A DNA stretch of 27,394 nucleotides from QHXQ01 sp036389375 (GCA_036389375.1 DASVQA010000183.1:1-27394), one strand, 5' to 3'. Numbered from the stretch's first letter, positions 1 through 7,701 are shown. The notes: generated by a model from the sequence alone, not told the origin. Made by a program: numbers and translations.

Positions 1-2
1 TC

Positions 3-290
3 GTCGGCGCGCTGGGGCCGACGGTCGTCTCGCAGGTGCTGCAACGACAGGGCGCGTCCGGACTGGCCGGGCTGTTCGGCGGCGGGCAGGCGCACGTCTC
101 GCCGGACACGGCGGCCCAAGTCTCGCCTGAAGCGGTGGCCGAACTCGCCGCCCACGCCGAACAGAAAGACCCTTCGATCATTGACACGGTCAGCAACTTC
201 TACGCCGAACACCCGACGCTCGTTAAAGGCCTCGGCGCGGCGGCGCTCGGCATCGCCATGTCGCGCATTGCCGGCGGGCTGAATCGCTAA
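3..290 (+). CDS. DUF937/YidB-like protein, 3' fragment
   Basis: The reading frame is open to the left edge of the window, so only the C-terminal 95 residues are visible and the true start lies outside. The first residues (VGALGPTVVSQVLQRQG) and the Gly-rich LAGLFGGG stretch resemble the repeated small-residue helices of DUF937/YidB-like proteins. The end holds a HAEQKDPSIIDTVSNFYAEH segment and a Gly/Ala-rich helix (LGAAALGIAMSRIAGGL). GTG at 36 could act as an internal start, but the homology-like character continues upstream of it. No enzymatic motif is visible and the function of the family is not established. The family assignment is by eye from a fragment, hence moderate confidence. Confidence 0.55.
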   Translation, partial: VGALGPTVVSQVLQRQGASGLAGLFGGGQAHVSPDTAAQVSPEAVAELAAHAEQKDPSIIDTVSNFYAEHPTLVKGLGAAALGIAMSRIAGGLNR

Positions 291-309
291 TCAACCCGGC
301 CCACGTGCA

Positions 310-353
310 GCAAGGTTGGGCGGACGACGCTGGAACTGTTCGCCCGACCTTGC
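310..353 (+). terminator. Hairpin after the DUF937-like gene
   Basis: Arms 310-322 and 341-353 form a 13-bp stem with one G-U pair around an 18-nt loop. It starts about 20 nt after the stop codon of the upstream gene. The downstream tract is only mildly T-rich (CCCTTCTT at 363-370), so this is a terminator-like hairpin rather than a textbook terminator. Confidence 0.55.
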
Positions 354-417
354 GCGCGCAAACCCTTCTTCAGACGGGCGTGCGCCCTCAGCCGGCGCGT
401 GCATGTCCGGCAATTTT

Positions 418-457
418 ATTCACGCCAATTTAACCCCGCGTTCAGATCGAGTTAACA
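418..457 (+). promoter_or_regulatory. Candidate Pho box: four 7-mers, exact 11-bp period
   Basis: Four related heptamers begin at 418 (ATTCACG), 429 (TTTAACC), 440 (GTTCAGA) and 451 (GTTAACA), each exactly 11 bp from the next. The shared core is TT(A/C)A(C/G). Direct repeats with an 11-bp period are the known layout of Pho boxes bound by PhoB/PhoP-type regulators. The TTAAC core resembles the cyanobacterial and Bacillus versions more than the E. coli CTGTCAT box. The array sits directly upstream of pstS, and a phoB gene lies in the same cluster. Binding itself is inferred. Confidence 0.75.
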
Positions 458-466
458 CGCCGCGCC

Positions 467-472
467 TATCCT
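467..472 (+). promoter_or_regulatory. Candidate -10 element of the pstS promoter
   Basis: TATCCT (4/6 to TATAAT) starts 10 bp after the last Pho-box heptamer. There is no good -35 hexamer, as expected for a PhoB-activated promoter where the Pho box takes the place of the -35. Transcription would start near 479, giving a leader of about 37 nt before the pstS ATG. Confidence 0.55.
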
Positions 473-515
473 GTCGCTTCGCAAAGTAAGTCTTTTGACA
501 GGAGAGGCGAGCAAA

Positions 516-1610
516 ATGTTTCCCAGATTCATCGGCGCGCGCGCCGTCGCGGCGCTGTTGGCGGTCGCACTAACGATCTGCGGCGGCGCGTGTAGCGGCG
601 GACGCGCGGGAGGCACGACGGGCGCAAATGGCGCTGCCGCTGTGCGGCTGCAAGGCGCGGGCGCAACCTTCCCCGCACCGCTCTACGCGAAGTGGGCGAG
701 CGAATATGGCAAGCTCGACCCGACGGCGCAGATCGATTATCAGTCCATCGGCTCAGGCGGCGGCATCCAGCAGATACAGGCGCAGACCGTTGATTTTGGC
801 GCGTCGGATGCGCCGATGAGCGACGAGGACTTGCAGAAAGCGCCGGGCGAAATCCTGCACGTCCCGACCGTGCTCGGCGCAGTCGTCGTTACATACAACT
901 TGGCGGGCGTCGCGCAACCGCTGCGCTTCGCGCCCGACGTGCTCGCGGATATCTTTCTCGGCCGGGTCAAAAAGTGGAACGACGCGCGCCTCAAGGCCGA
1001 CAACGCGGGCGTGAATCTGCCCGACGCCGACATCTCCGTCGTGCATCGCTCGGACGGCAGCGGCACGACGGCCGTGTTCACGGACTATCTGGCGAAGGTC
1101 AGCCCCGCGTGGCGCGAGAAGCCGGGCGCGGGCAAAGCAATTGACTGGCCCGTGGGCATCGGCGGCAAAGGTAACGAGGGCGTGACGGGCCAAATCAAGC
1201 AGACGCCGAATACCATCGGCTACGTCGAACTCGTCTACGCCGTGCAGAACAATCTGCCGGTCGCGCTCATCAAGAACCGGGCCGGCAACTTCGTTGCGCC
1301 CACGCTCGACGCCGTCACGGCTGCCGCCGCCGAGTCCGTCGCGCAAACGCCCGCCGACCTGCGCGTCTCGATCACCGACGCGACCGGCGCGCAAGCCTAC
1401 CCAATCGCCAGCTACACCTACATTCTCATCTATAAAGAGCAACGGGACGCCGCGAAGGGGCGTGCGCTCGTGAACTTCCTCTGGTGGGGCATACACGACG
1501 GCGCAAACTTCGCCCGCGAGTTACAGTACGCGCCGCTCCCCGCGCAGATCGCACGACAGGCCGAAGCCAAGTTGAACGCCATCACGGCCGGCGGCCGGAC
1601 CGTGCACTAA
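516..1610 (+). CDS. pstS: Phosphate ABC transporter, substrate-binding protein PstS
   Basis: Periplasmic phosphate-binding component of the PstSCAB importer, 364 residues, a normal length. The chosen ATG at 516 follows AGGAGAGG (500-507); an in-frame TTG at 495 lies upstream of that ribosome site and is unlikely. The N-terminus is a hydrophobic signal followed by Cys at residues 22 and 26 (ICGGACSGG), so it is probably a lipoprotein with a weak lipobox. Family motifs are GAGATFPAPLYAKW at the mature N-terminus, SIGSGGGIQQI, FGASDAPM, and RSDGSGTTAVFTDYL, whose Arg/Ser/Asp residues bind phosphate in PstS. It heads the pst-pho cluster behind the Pho box, so induction by phosphate starvation is expected. 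Confidence 0.97.
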   Translation: MFPRFIGARAVAALLAVALTICGGACSGGRAGGTTGANGAAAVRLQGAGATFPAPLYAKWASEYGKLDPTAQIDYQSIGSGGGIQQIQAQTVDFGASDAPMSDEDLQKAPGEILHVPTVLGAVVVTYNLAGVAQPLRFAPDVLADIFLGRVKKWNDARLKADNAGVNLPDADISVVHRSDGSGTTAVFTDYLAKVSPAWREKPGAGKAIDWPVGIGGKGNEGVTGQIKQTPNTIGYVELVYAVQNNLPVALIKNRAGNFVAPTLDAVTAAAAESVAQTPADLRVSITDATGAQAYPIASYTYILIYKEQRDAAKGRALVNFLWWGIHDGANFARELQYAPLPAQIARQAEAKLNAITAGGRTVH

Positions 1611-1694
1611 ACAGGCGACGCGCGGCGACGAACTGACTGCGCGGCGCTCTCTATTTAGCTCGACGTGCCGCGGCCGGCATTCAGCGTTTCTTTC

Positions 1695-2705
1695 ATGCAC
1701 TCCACACAACCAGCCTTGCCTAGTTCCGCCGGATACGCGGCGACCGCTCGCCGCGCCGGGCGCTTCAGGCACGCCCTCGCACCGACGGGCAACGTGGGCG
1801 ACGCCGTCTTTCGCGCCGTGCTGTTTGGCAGCGCATCGGTGCTGGTGCTGTTGGCGGTGGCGGTGATCGCGGCGCTGGCTGTGCGCGCGCGCGTCTCGCT
1901 CGCCGCGTTCGGCTTCGGTTTTCTGACGGGTCGCATGTGGAATCCGGTTGCCGGCACGTTCGGCGCGCTGCCCTTCATCTACGGCACGCTTGTCTCGTCG
2001 CTTTTGGCGCTCGTCATCAGCGTGCCGCTCTCTTTGGGCGTCGCGGTCTTTCTCGTCGAACAAGCGCCGCGCCGGCTTGCGCGCCCCGTCACCTTTCTGG
2101 TCGAACTACTCGCCGCCATTCCCTCGGTCGTCTACGGTCTGTGGGGCATCTTCGTACTCGCGCCCGTCCTGCGCGTCTATGTCGAACCCGTGCTCGCGCG
2201 CCGCTTCGGTTGGCTGCCGCTCTTTCAAGGCCCCGTGACCGGCATCGGCCTGTTGACGGGCGGCGTCATTCTCGCCGTCATGATCACGCCGATCATCTCG
2301 GCGGTCGTGCGCGACGTGCTGGCGGCCGTGCCGAACTCGCAACGCGAGGCGGCGCTCGCGCTGGGCGCGACGAAATGGGAGACAACGCGCGTCGTCTTAG
2401 CCAACGGCGGCCCCGGCATCGCGGGCGCGATCATTCTCGGCCTTGGCCGCGCCATCGGCGAGACGATGGCGGTCACGATGGTTATCGGTAATCGCCCGCA
2501 GATCAGCGCGTCGCTCTTTGCGCCGTCCTACACCATCGCCTCGGTTATCGCCAACGAGTTTACCGAAGCGACCGGCGCGCTGTACCTGAGCGCGCTCGTC
2601 GAACTTGGTCTGATTCTCTTCCTCGTCACGTTCATCGTAAACGCCTTAGCGCGCCTGTTAGTGTGGAGCGTCACGCGCGGCACAAGCGGGACGGCGCGGG
2701 CGTGA
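1695..2705 (+). CDS. pstC: Phosphate ABC transporter permease PstC
   Basis: Inner-membrane permease that pairs with PstA to form the phosphate channel. The protein has 336 residues with six predicted hydrophobic segments. The cytoplasmic EAA loop, which contacts the ATPase, reads EAALALGATKWETTRVVL. A conserved LGRAIGETMAVTMVIGN segment follows, as is usual in PstC. The start is uncertain: ATG at 1695 is preferred, GTG at 1665 is in frame, and neither has a Shine-Dalgarno sequence. It lies 84 nt after pstS and 43 nt before pstA. The family call comes from the EAA loop, the order of genes and the membrane pattern. Confidence 0.96.
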   Translation: MHSTQPALPSSAGYAATARRAGRFRHALAPTGNVGDAVFRAVLFGSASVLVLLAVAVIAALAVRARVSLAAFGFGFLTGRMWNPVAGTFGALPFIYGTLVSSLLALVISVPLSLGVAVFLVEQAPRRLARPVTFLVELLAAIPSVVYGLWGIFVLAPVLRVYVEPVLARRFGWLPLFQGPVTGIGLLTGGVILAVMITPIISAVVRDVLAAVPNSQREAALALGATKWETTRVVLANGGPGIAGAIILGLGRAIGETMAVTMVIGNRPQISASLFAPSYTIASVIANEFTEATGALYLSALVELGLILFLVTFIVNALARLLVWSVTRGTSGTARA

Positions 2706-2748
2706 GGAAACTGTGACTGAGAATGTTGCGGTTAACTGTTAGCTTGAC

Positions 2749-3591
2749 ATGACCACTGCCACACGCCAACTCGACCGCCGGCAGTTGACGAGCGCCGTGC
2801 TGACGACGCTGACGGCCGCGTGTGCGTTCGTCGCCGTCGGTTTGCTCGTGCTGATTCTCGGCTACATTGCGTGGCGCGGTGCGGGCGCGATCAACTGGCA
2901 ATTCCTTGTGAACACGCCTAAGCCCGTCGGCGAAGGCGGCGGCATCGGCCACGCGATTGTCGGGACGCTGCTACTGCTCGCGCTTGCGTCCAGCGCCGGC
3001 CTGCCGCTCGGCATCGCAGCCGGGATTTATCTGGCGGAGTCGGGCGACACGCGCGCAGGCCGGGTGGTGCGTTTTCTCGCTGACACGCTGACGGGCGTGC
3101 CCTCCATCATCGTCGGCGTCTTCGTCTATACGGTCGTCGTCGTGCCCTTGAAGCAGTTCTCGGCGCTCGCGGGCGGCATTGCGCTCGCGTGCATCATGCT
3201 GCCGGTCGTCGCGCGCACGACTGAAGAGATGATCCGGCTCGTGCCGCACAGTCTCAGAGAGGCCGCGCTCGCGCTCGGCGCACCGCAATGGCGCGTGACG
3301 CTGGGCGTCGTGCTGCCGGCGGCCGCGTCCGGCATTGCGACGGGAGCAATGCTCGCGGTCGCGCGCGTCTCCGGCGAAACCGCGCCCCTGCTGTTCACCG
3401 CGTTCGGCAGTCGCTTCTTTAACGTCTATCTCGATCAACCGACGGCTTCGCTGACCGTGCAGATTTACAACTACGCCATCTCCCCTTACGACGAATGGCA
3501 CGCGCAGGCCTGGGCCGCCACGCTCGTCCTGATGACGCTCATTCTCGTCATCAATATCGCCGTCCGTTTCTTTACGCGGCAGAAATTTTGA
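2749..3591 (+). CDS. pstA: Phosphate ABC transporter permease PstA
   Basis: Second membrane permease of the phosphate importer, 280 residues with about six hydrophobic segments. The EAA loop is EAALALGAPQWRVTLGVVLP. The segment VARVSGETAPLLFTAFGSRFF is a typical PstA signature. The ATG at 2749 has no clear ribosome-binding site. PstA and PstC share the EAA architecture; this one follows PstC and precedes PstB, the canonical order. Confidence 0.96.
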   Translation: MTTATRQLDRRQLTSAVLTTLTAACAFVAVGLLVLILGYIAWRGAGAINWQFLVNTPKPVGEGGGIGHAIVGTLLLLALASSAGLPLGIAAGIYLAESGDTRAGRVVRFLADTLTGVPSIIVGVFVYTVVVVPLKQFSALAGGIALACIMLPVVARTTEEMIRLVPHSLREAALALGAPQWRVTLGVVLPAAASGIATGAMLAVARVSGETAPLLFTAFGSRFFNVYLDQPTASLTVQIYNYAISPYDEWHAQAWAATLVLMTLILVINIAVRFFTRQKF

Positions 3592-3685
3592 AGCCTGTTA
3601 GTTAGGCGTCGGCGTGCGTGTGCGCCCAACGACAGATGAACTTAAACGACTGACGATAGGCAACTGATCGCAAACAGATTTTGCT

Positions 3686-4543
3686 ATGCCAACTTCGATG
3701 ACAGCGCCGCTATCATTCACGCCGGAAGTTGCGCCCGCCCGCGCCTTTGCGCGCACGAGCGAGCAGGCCAGCGCCGCGCCGCCTGCGCCCGCGAAGGTCA
3801 GCGTGCGCGCGCTGAATTTCTTCTACGGCAACGCGCAGGCGCTCCACAATATCTCGCTCGACGTGCCGGCGCGGATGGTCATGGCCTTTATCGGCCCATC
3901 GGGCTGCGGCAAGTCCACCTTCCTGCGCACGCTCAATCGCATGAACGATACGATTCCGGGCGCACGCGCCGCCGGGCAGGTCTTGATTGACGGGCGGGAC
4001 ATCTACGCGCCCGCGACGGACGTGGTCACGCTCCGGCGCAAGGTCGGCATGGTCTTTCAGAAGTCGAACCCGTTCCCGAAATCGATCTTCGACAACGTCG
4101 CCTACGGACTGCGCATCAACCGGCTGACGACGAACAAGACGGAGCTAAACGAGCGCGTCGCCGAGGCGCTCAGCGATGCGGCGTTGTGGACTGAGGTGAA
4201 GGATCGTTTAAAGTCTTCGGCCTTGAGCCTCTCCGGCGGGCAGCAGCAACGCCTGTGCATCGCGCGGGCGCTGGCGGTGCGGCCCGAAGTGCTGTTGATG
4301 GACGAGCCTGCTTCGGCGCTCGATCCGATTGCGACGCAGAAGATCGAAGAGTTGATTGCGGAGTTGAAGGAGCGTTACACCATCGTGATCGTGACGCACA
4401 ACATGCAGCAGGCGGCGCGCGTCTCGGATCGGACGGCCTTCTTCTGGCTCGGCAAGCTCGTCGAAGTCAACCCGACCGAGAAGATGTTCACCGCGCCCGA
4501 CGAGAAGTTGACCGAAGACTACATCACGGGCCGCTTCGGCTGA
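3686..4543 (+). CDS. pstB: Phosphate ABC transporter ATP-binding protein PstB
   Basis: Cytoplasmic ATPase that powers phosphate uptake, 285 residues. Walker A is GPSGCGKST (residues 70-78), the Q-loop Gln is at 125, the ABC signature LSGGQQQ is at 182-188, Walker B with Asp206/Glu207 is in LLMDEPASALDP, and the switch His is at 238. The ABC fold begins near residue 37 (VSVRALNFFYGN). The first 35 or so residues are an Ala/Pro-rich extension absent from E. coli PstB. No later in-frame ATG precedes the fold, apart from Met5. It starts 94 nt after pstA and ends 21 nt before phoU. Confidence 0.97.
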   Translation: MPTSMTAPLSFTPEVAPARAFARTSEQASAAPPAPAKVSVRALNFFYGNAQALHNISLDVPARMVMAFIGPSGCGKSTFLRTLNRMNDTIPGARAAGQVLIDGRDIYAPATDVVTLRRKVGMVFQKSNPFPKSIFDNVAYGLRINRLTTNKTELNERVAEALSDAALWTEVKDRLKSSALSLSGGQQQRLCIARALAVRPEVLLMDEPASALDPIATQKIEELIAELKERYTIVIVTHNMQQAARVSDRTAFFWLGKLVEVNPTEKMFTAPDEKLTEDYITGRFG

Positions 4544-4564
4544 AGGTATCTTTAGCGCACCGAC

Positions 4565-5227
4565 ATGGAACTACATAGATCACTTGACGCCGATCTCGAA
4601 TCTCTGCGTAACCGCTTGCTGCTCCTGGGCGGCGAAACCGAGACGGCGCTGGCGCGCGCCACTTACGCGCTCGTCGCCCGCGACAGCCAGACCGCGCACG
4701 AGGTCTTGCGCGCTGACGACGCCATTGACCAACTCGAAGTCGAGATCGACCGGCTCTGCATAGACGTGCTGGCGCTCAGGCAACCGGCGGCGCGCGATCT
4801 GCGCTTCGTCGTGGCGGTGGCGAAGGTTGCGCCCATCCTCGAACGCATCGCCGACCACGCCTGCAACATCGCCCGCGCCGCGCTCGACTTAAACGACGAG
4901 CCGCAACTCCCGCAGCCTTACGCCGAACTGCCGCGCATGGCCGAGCACGCCGCCGCCATGCTGCGCGCCGCGCTCGACGCTTTCACCTGTGGCGACGCCA
5001 CGACTGCGCGCGCGCTTATCACCCGCGACGACGAGATCGACGTGCTCTATGATCGACTCTTTCAGGAACTGATCAGCTTGATGACGCGCGCGCCCGACAC
5101 CACGCCGCGCGCCGCCCGCCTGCTGTTCGTCGCCAAGCACATCGAGCGCATCGGTGACTACGTGACCGACATCTGCGAGCTAACCGTCTACATGACCGAA
5201 GCCGAGTTCATCAAACATAGCAATTGA
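4565..5227 (+). CDS. phoU: Phosphate-specific transport accessory protein PhoU
   Basis: Negative regulator linking the Pst transporter to the PhoR kinase, 220 residues, all-helical. Two three-helix bundles carry the paired acidic metal-binding motifs of PhoU: ADDAIDQLEVEID and ERIADHACNIARAAL in the first, RDDEIDVLYDRLFQ and KHIERIGDYVTDICE in the second. The gene directly follows pstB, the usual place. It has no good Shine-Dalgarno sequence, so translational coupling to pstB (21-nt gap) is possible. Confidence 0.96.
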   Translation: MELHRSLDADLESLRNRLLLLGGETETALARATYALVARDSQTAHEVLRADDAIDQLEVEIDRLCIDVLALRQPAARDLRFVVAVAKVAPILERIADHACNIARAALDLNDEPQLPQPYAELPRMAEHAAAMLRAALDAFTCGDATTARALITRDDEIDVLYDRLFQELISLMTRAPDTTPRAARLLFVAKHIERIGDYVTDICELTVYMTEAEFIKHSN

Positions 5228-5240
5228 AGCACCGACGGGC

Positions 5241-5304
5241 GACGAGGGCCGAGTGACAAGTTAAAAGCTGTCGGCTACTCGGCCCTTGTCACTCGACACT
5301 CGTC
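5241..5304. repeat. Heptamer-built inverted repeat between phoU and phoB
   Basis: Arms 5241-5260 and 5285-5304 match 18 of 20 as an inverted repeat. The right arm also reads as degenerate tandem 7-mers (ACTCGGC, CCTTGTC, ACTCGAC, ACTCGTC, ATTGTCC from 5277). The repeat ends 9 nt before the phoB ATG and fills most of the gap. It shares the CCGAGTGAC and CTTGTCACTCG words with the phoB-phoR repeat, so both belong to one repeat family. Confidence 0.8.
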
Positions 5305-5313
5305 ATTGTCCTT

Positions 5314-6021
5314 ATGAAGCTTGTGCTCATCGTTGAAGACGACCCGGACATCGCGGAGGGGCTGCGGTTCAATCTGGCGCGCGCAGGGCTTGAGCCGGTC
5401 GTTGTGCCGACGGGCGAGGCCGGGCTAAAGGCGGCGCTCGACGCGCGGCGACCGCCTGCGCTCGTGCTCCTCGATTTGATGCTGCCGGGCATGAGCGGCA
5501 CGGAGTTGTGCCGGCGGCTGCGGCGCGAGCCGGCGACCAAGCGCACGCCGATCATCATGCTGACGGCGCGCACCTCCGAGGCGGAGCGCGTCGCCGGTCT
5601 CGATCTCGGCGCGGACGACTACATAACCAAGCCCTTCTCGGTGCGCGAACTGCTCGCACGCGTGCGCGCCGTGCTGCGCCGCGCCGACGAGGCCGCACCA
5701 CCGAGCTATGCGGACGAGCGGCTCGCCATTGACTTTGCCGATATGCGGGTTAAATGCGACGGCGCAAATGTGAAACTCACGCGCAAGGAGTTTGCGCTGC
5801 TCGAAATGCTCACGAAGGCGGGCGGGCGCGTGGCCACGCGGCAACAGATTCTCGACAACGTCTGGGGCTATGAGTACTACGGCGACTCGCGCACGCTCGA
5901 CGTACACATACGCCGTCTGCGCCAGAAGCTCGGCGCGTGCGGCGACTGCATCGAGACGGTCGTCGGCGTCGGCTATCGCTTCATCGGCAGCACAAAGGCA
6001 GTTAAAGACAGTGCCGAGTGA
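5314..6021 (+). CDS. phoB: PhoB-like OmpR-family response regulator
   Basis: DNA-binding response regulator of the phosphate-starvation response, 235 residues. The receiver domain (residues 1-120) has the acidic pair Asp9/Asp10, phosphoacceptor Asp54 in VLLDLMLPGMSG, Thr84 and Lys106 in YITKPFSVREL. The C-terminal winged helix (about 130-228) has the OmpR pattern: LTRKEFALLEML, DNVWGYEYYGDSRTLDVHI for the recognition helix, and VVGVGYRF for the wing. The PhoB identity rests on position between phoU and a PhoR-like kinase. The start codon follows the inverted repeat with no Shine-Dalgarno sequence. The last codons and the stop lie inside the next repeat. Confidence 0.94.
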   Translation: MKLVLIVEDDPDIAEGLRFNLARAGLEPVVVPTGEAGLKAALDARRPPALVLLDLMLPGMSGTELCRRLRREPATKRTPIIMLTARTSEAERVAGLDLGADDYITKPFSVRELLARVRAVLRRADEAAPPSYADERLAIDFADMRVKCDGANVKLTRKEFALLEMLTKAGGRVATRQQILDNVWGYEYYGDSRTLDVHIRRLRQKLGACGDCIETVVGVGYRFIGSTKAVKDSAE

Positions 6022-6104
6022 CGAGTGCCAAGTGTCGAGTTAGAATTGCGCTCTTAAGAATTGCGGTCTTAACTCGCCACTCGTCATTTGTCACTCGGCA
6101 CTGT
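6008..6104. repeat. 34-nt inverted repeat between phoB and phoR, with a T-run
   Basis: Arms 6008-6041 and 6071-6104 match 29 of 34. The arms are themselves degenerate heptamers (GAGTGAC, GAGTGCC, AAGTGTC on the left; CACTCGT, CATTTGT, CACTCGG on the right). The 29-nt loop is mostly a tandem duplication of 15 nt with one mismatch (6042-6056 and 6057-6071). The left arm overlaps the end of phoB and supplies its stop codon. The right arm is followed by six T residues (6104-6109) and then the phoR ATG at 6110. Stem plus T-run has the shape of an intrinsic terminator or attenuator. Confidence 0.85.
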
Positions 6105-6109
6105 TTTTT

Positions 6110-7399
6110 ATGCGTCTGGCTCTGGCTTTAGTTTTGTGCGGTGTGGTCGTGCTGGCGGCGTGCGCGCTTCTGTTGCGCCAGCCGGGCGCGGCGGGCGTGG
6201 CGCTTGGGTGCGCGTTGGCGGGCGCGGGCGCGGCCTGGCTCTGGCGCGACGCACGCACGCACGACGCGACAGAGGTTTCGTCGGCCGCAGCGTTGAGCGG
6301 ACGGGGAGACGCGAAAGAGATCGCTCGTGTCGTGGCGACGAGCCTTAGCGCGGCACTGCCGGCGGACGAACTGCTCGAAGCGATGCTCCATAGCATGCGC
6401 GAGGGGCTGTTGGTATTGGACGCAGACATGCGCGTGCTGCTCGCCAATCGTGCGGCAGGCGACATCTTCGGGGCGAATCCGGCCGTTGCCTTGCAGGCGC
6501 GGCGCTTGACCGAACTGACGCGCAACCCGGCCGTCCTGCACGCCTTCAGCGCGGCGCTGCTGCGCGGCGAGCGCGTCGAGGCCAAGTTTGAGACGACGCA
6601 GGGCGACCGGCGTGCCTTCGATCTGCGCGTCGCGCCCTTTGAACCGAACGGCGCGAGCGGCAGCAGCGTGCGCGGCGCAATCGGCGTCTTCTTTGACATC
6701 ACACGGCTCGAACGGCTTGAGCGCGTGCGGCAGGAATTTCTCTCAAACGTCTCACACGAACTACGCACGCCCTTGACGGCCATTCGCACCTTCGTCGAAA
6801 CGCTCGACGCGGGCGCGCTCGAAGACCATGCGCACAATCGCCGCTTCCTCGCCATCATTGACCGCAACGCCGCGCGCATGCACACCCTGATTGACGACAT
6901 CCTTGAGTTGTCGGCCATCGAAGCGGGCACGGTCGAGGTCGCGCCCGCGCCCGTGCAGTTGCGCGCACTCGTGCAGGACGTGTTGACGGCGCTCGCGGCG
7001 CGCGCCGCCGAGCGCGAAGTAGAATTGCAGAACGAGATTGAGGCCGGCGTAGTCGTGCAGGCGGACGCGCGCCGGCTGGAACAGATGTTGACGAACCTGA
7101 CCGACAACGCGATCAAGTTCAACCGGCCGGGCGGGCGCGTTGCGGTCGCACACACGCTCGCGGATGCGCGCGACCGGATCAGCATCACGGACACCGGCGA
7201 AGGCATCGCGCCCGAACACATCAAGCGCATCTTCGAGCGCTTCTATCGTGTTGACCGCGCACGCTCGCGCGCGCTCGGCGGCACGGGTTTGGGTCTTGCC
7301 ATCGTCAAACACCTCGCCCGCGCACATGGCGGCGAAGCGAACGTGCAGTCCACCCCCGGCACAGGCTCGACCTTCACCATCGAGTTGCCGCACGAATGA
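6110..7399 (+). CDS. phoR: PhoR-like sensor histidine kinase
   Basis: Inner-membrane histidine kinase partner of PhoB, 429 residues. Two closely spaced N-terminal hydrophobic segments (about 1-22 and 27-45) leave no room for a periplasmic sensor domain, as in E. coli PhoR. A PAS-like region spans about 85-200. HisKA has His216 in FLSNVSHELRTPLTAIRTF. The ATPase domain shows the N-box LTNLTDNAIKFN (Asn333), the G1 box DTGEGIAPEHI (Asp361) and GGTGLGLAIVKHL. All catalytic residues are intact. The absence of an external sensor fits signalling through PstSCAB-PhoU. No Shine-Dalgarno: six T residues directly precede the ATG. Confidence 0.94.
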   Translation: MRLALALVLCGVVVLAACALLLRQPGAAGVALGCALAGAGAAWLWRDARTHDATEVSSAAALSGRGDAKEIARVVATSLSAALPADELLEAMLHSMREGLLVLDADMRVLLANRAAGDIFGANPAVALQARRLTELTRNPAVLHAFSAALLRGERVEAKFETTQGDRRAFDLRVAPFEPNGASGSSVRGAIGVFFDITRLERLERVRQEFLSNVSHELRTPLTAIRTFVETLDAGALEDHAHNRRFLAIIDRNAARMHTLIDDILELSAIEAGTVEVAPAPVQLRALVQDVLTALAARAAEREVELQNEIEAGVVVQADARRLEQMLTNLTDNAIKFNRPGGRVAVAHTLADARDRISITDTGEGIAPEHIKRIFERFYRVDRARSRALGGTGLGLAIVKHLARAHGGEANVQSTPGTGSTFTIELPHE

Positions 7400-7701
7400 A
7401 ACATCGTTGCTAATCCGTCGTTGTCCGTTGTTCAACGGCAACATCAACTGCCCAACTCGGCCGATGAAGACTTATGGCCAAGCCGACTACTGACAGCTTT
7501 CCATTCATCATGCGCGCGTGCGTCGTTCATCATGACTCTTGACGTTACACGAAAGTGCTTGTTACACTTTCGTGACGATTTAAGTAAGTCATCCCCGACG
7601 CGCCCTGCGTCACCCAAGAGCCAAGGGGTTCAACCTGCAAACTAAATCTGCGCGGTGCGGCGCGGTTTATCATGCGCAAAGTAAATTTAGGAGGTGTAAT
7701 A
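7400..7701. other. phoR-carD intergenic region
   Basis: About 300 nt with no convincing protein gene. It holds a small hairpin soon after phoR (GTTG-CCGTT/AACGG-CAAC, 7420-7442) without a T-run, then the carD promoter with its 10-bp palindrome (7539-7574), then the carD ribosome-binding site. I see nothing else in it. Confidence 0.6.
7539..7574 (+). promoter_or_regulatory. Candidate carD promoter overlapping a 10-bp palindrome
   Basis: TTGACG (7539-7544) and TACACT (7563-7568) are 18 bp apart and could be -35/-10 elements. CACGAAAGTG (7548-7557) and CACTTTCGTG (7565-7574) are perfect inverted repeats 7 bp apart, and GTTACAC occurs twice (7544-7550, 7561-7567). The palindrome covers the spacer and the -10, the expected place for a repressor operator. 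The regulator is unknown. Confidence 0.5.

Noticed and set aside
753..1496. A 247-residue minus-strand frame opposite pstS
   Set aside because: Low-complexity Arg/Gly/Asp composition and full overlap with a certain gene mark it as a shadow of pstS codons.
5241..6104. The repeats around phoB as a CRISPR array or insertion-sequence ends
   Set aside because: Units are 7 nt, degenerate and foldback, with no spacers of regular size, no transposase and no target duplication.
6091..7230. A 379-residue minus-strand frame opposite phoR
   Set aside because: Ser/Arg/Ala-rich with no domain; phoR on the other strand has every kinase motif.
7421..7645. A 74-residue frame between phoR and carD
   Set aside because: No ribosome site or domain, and it runs over the carD promoter and palindrome.
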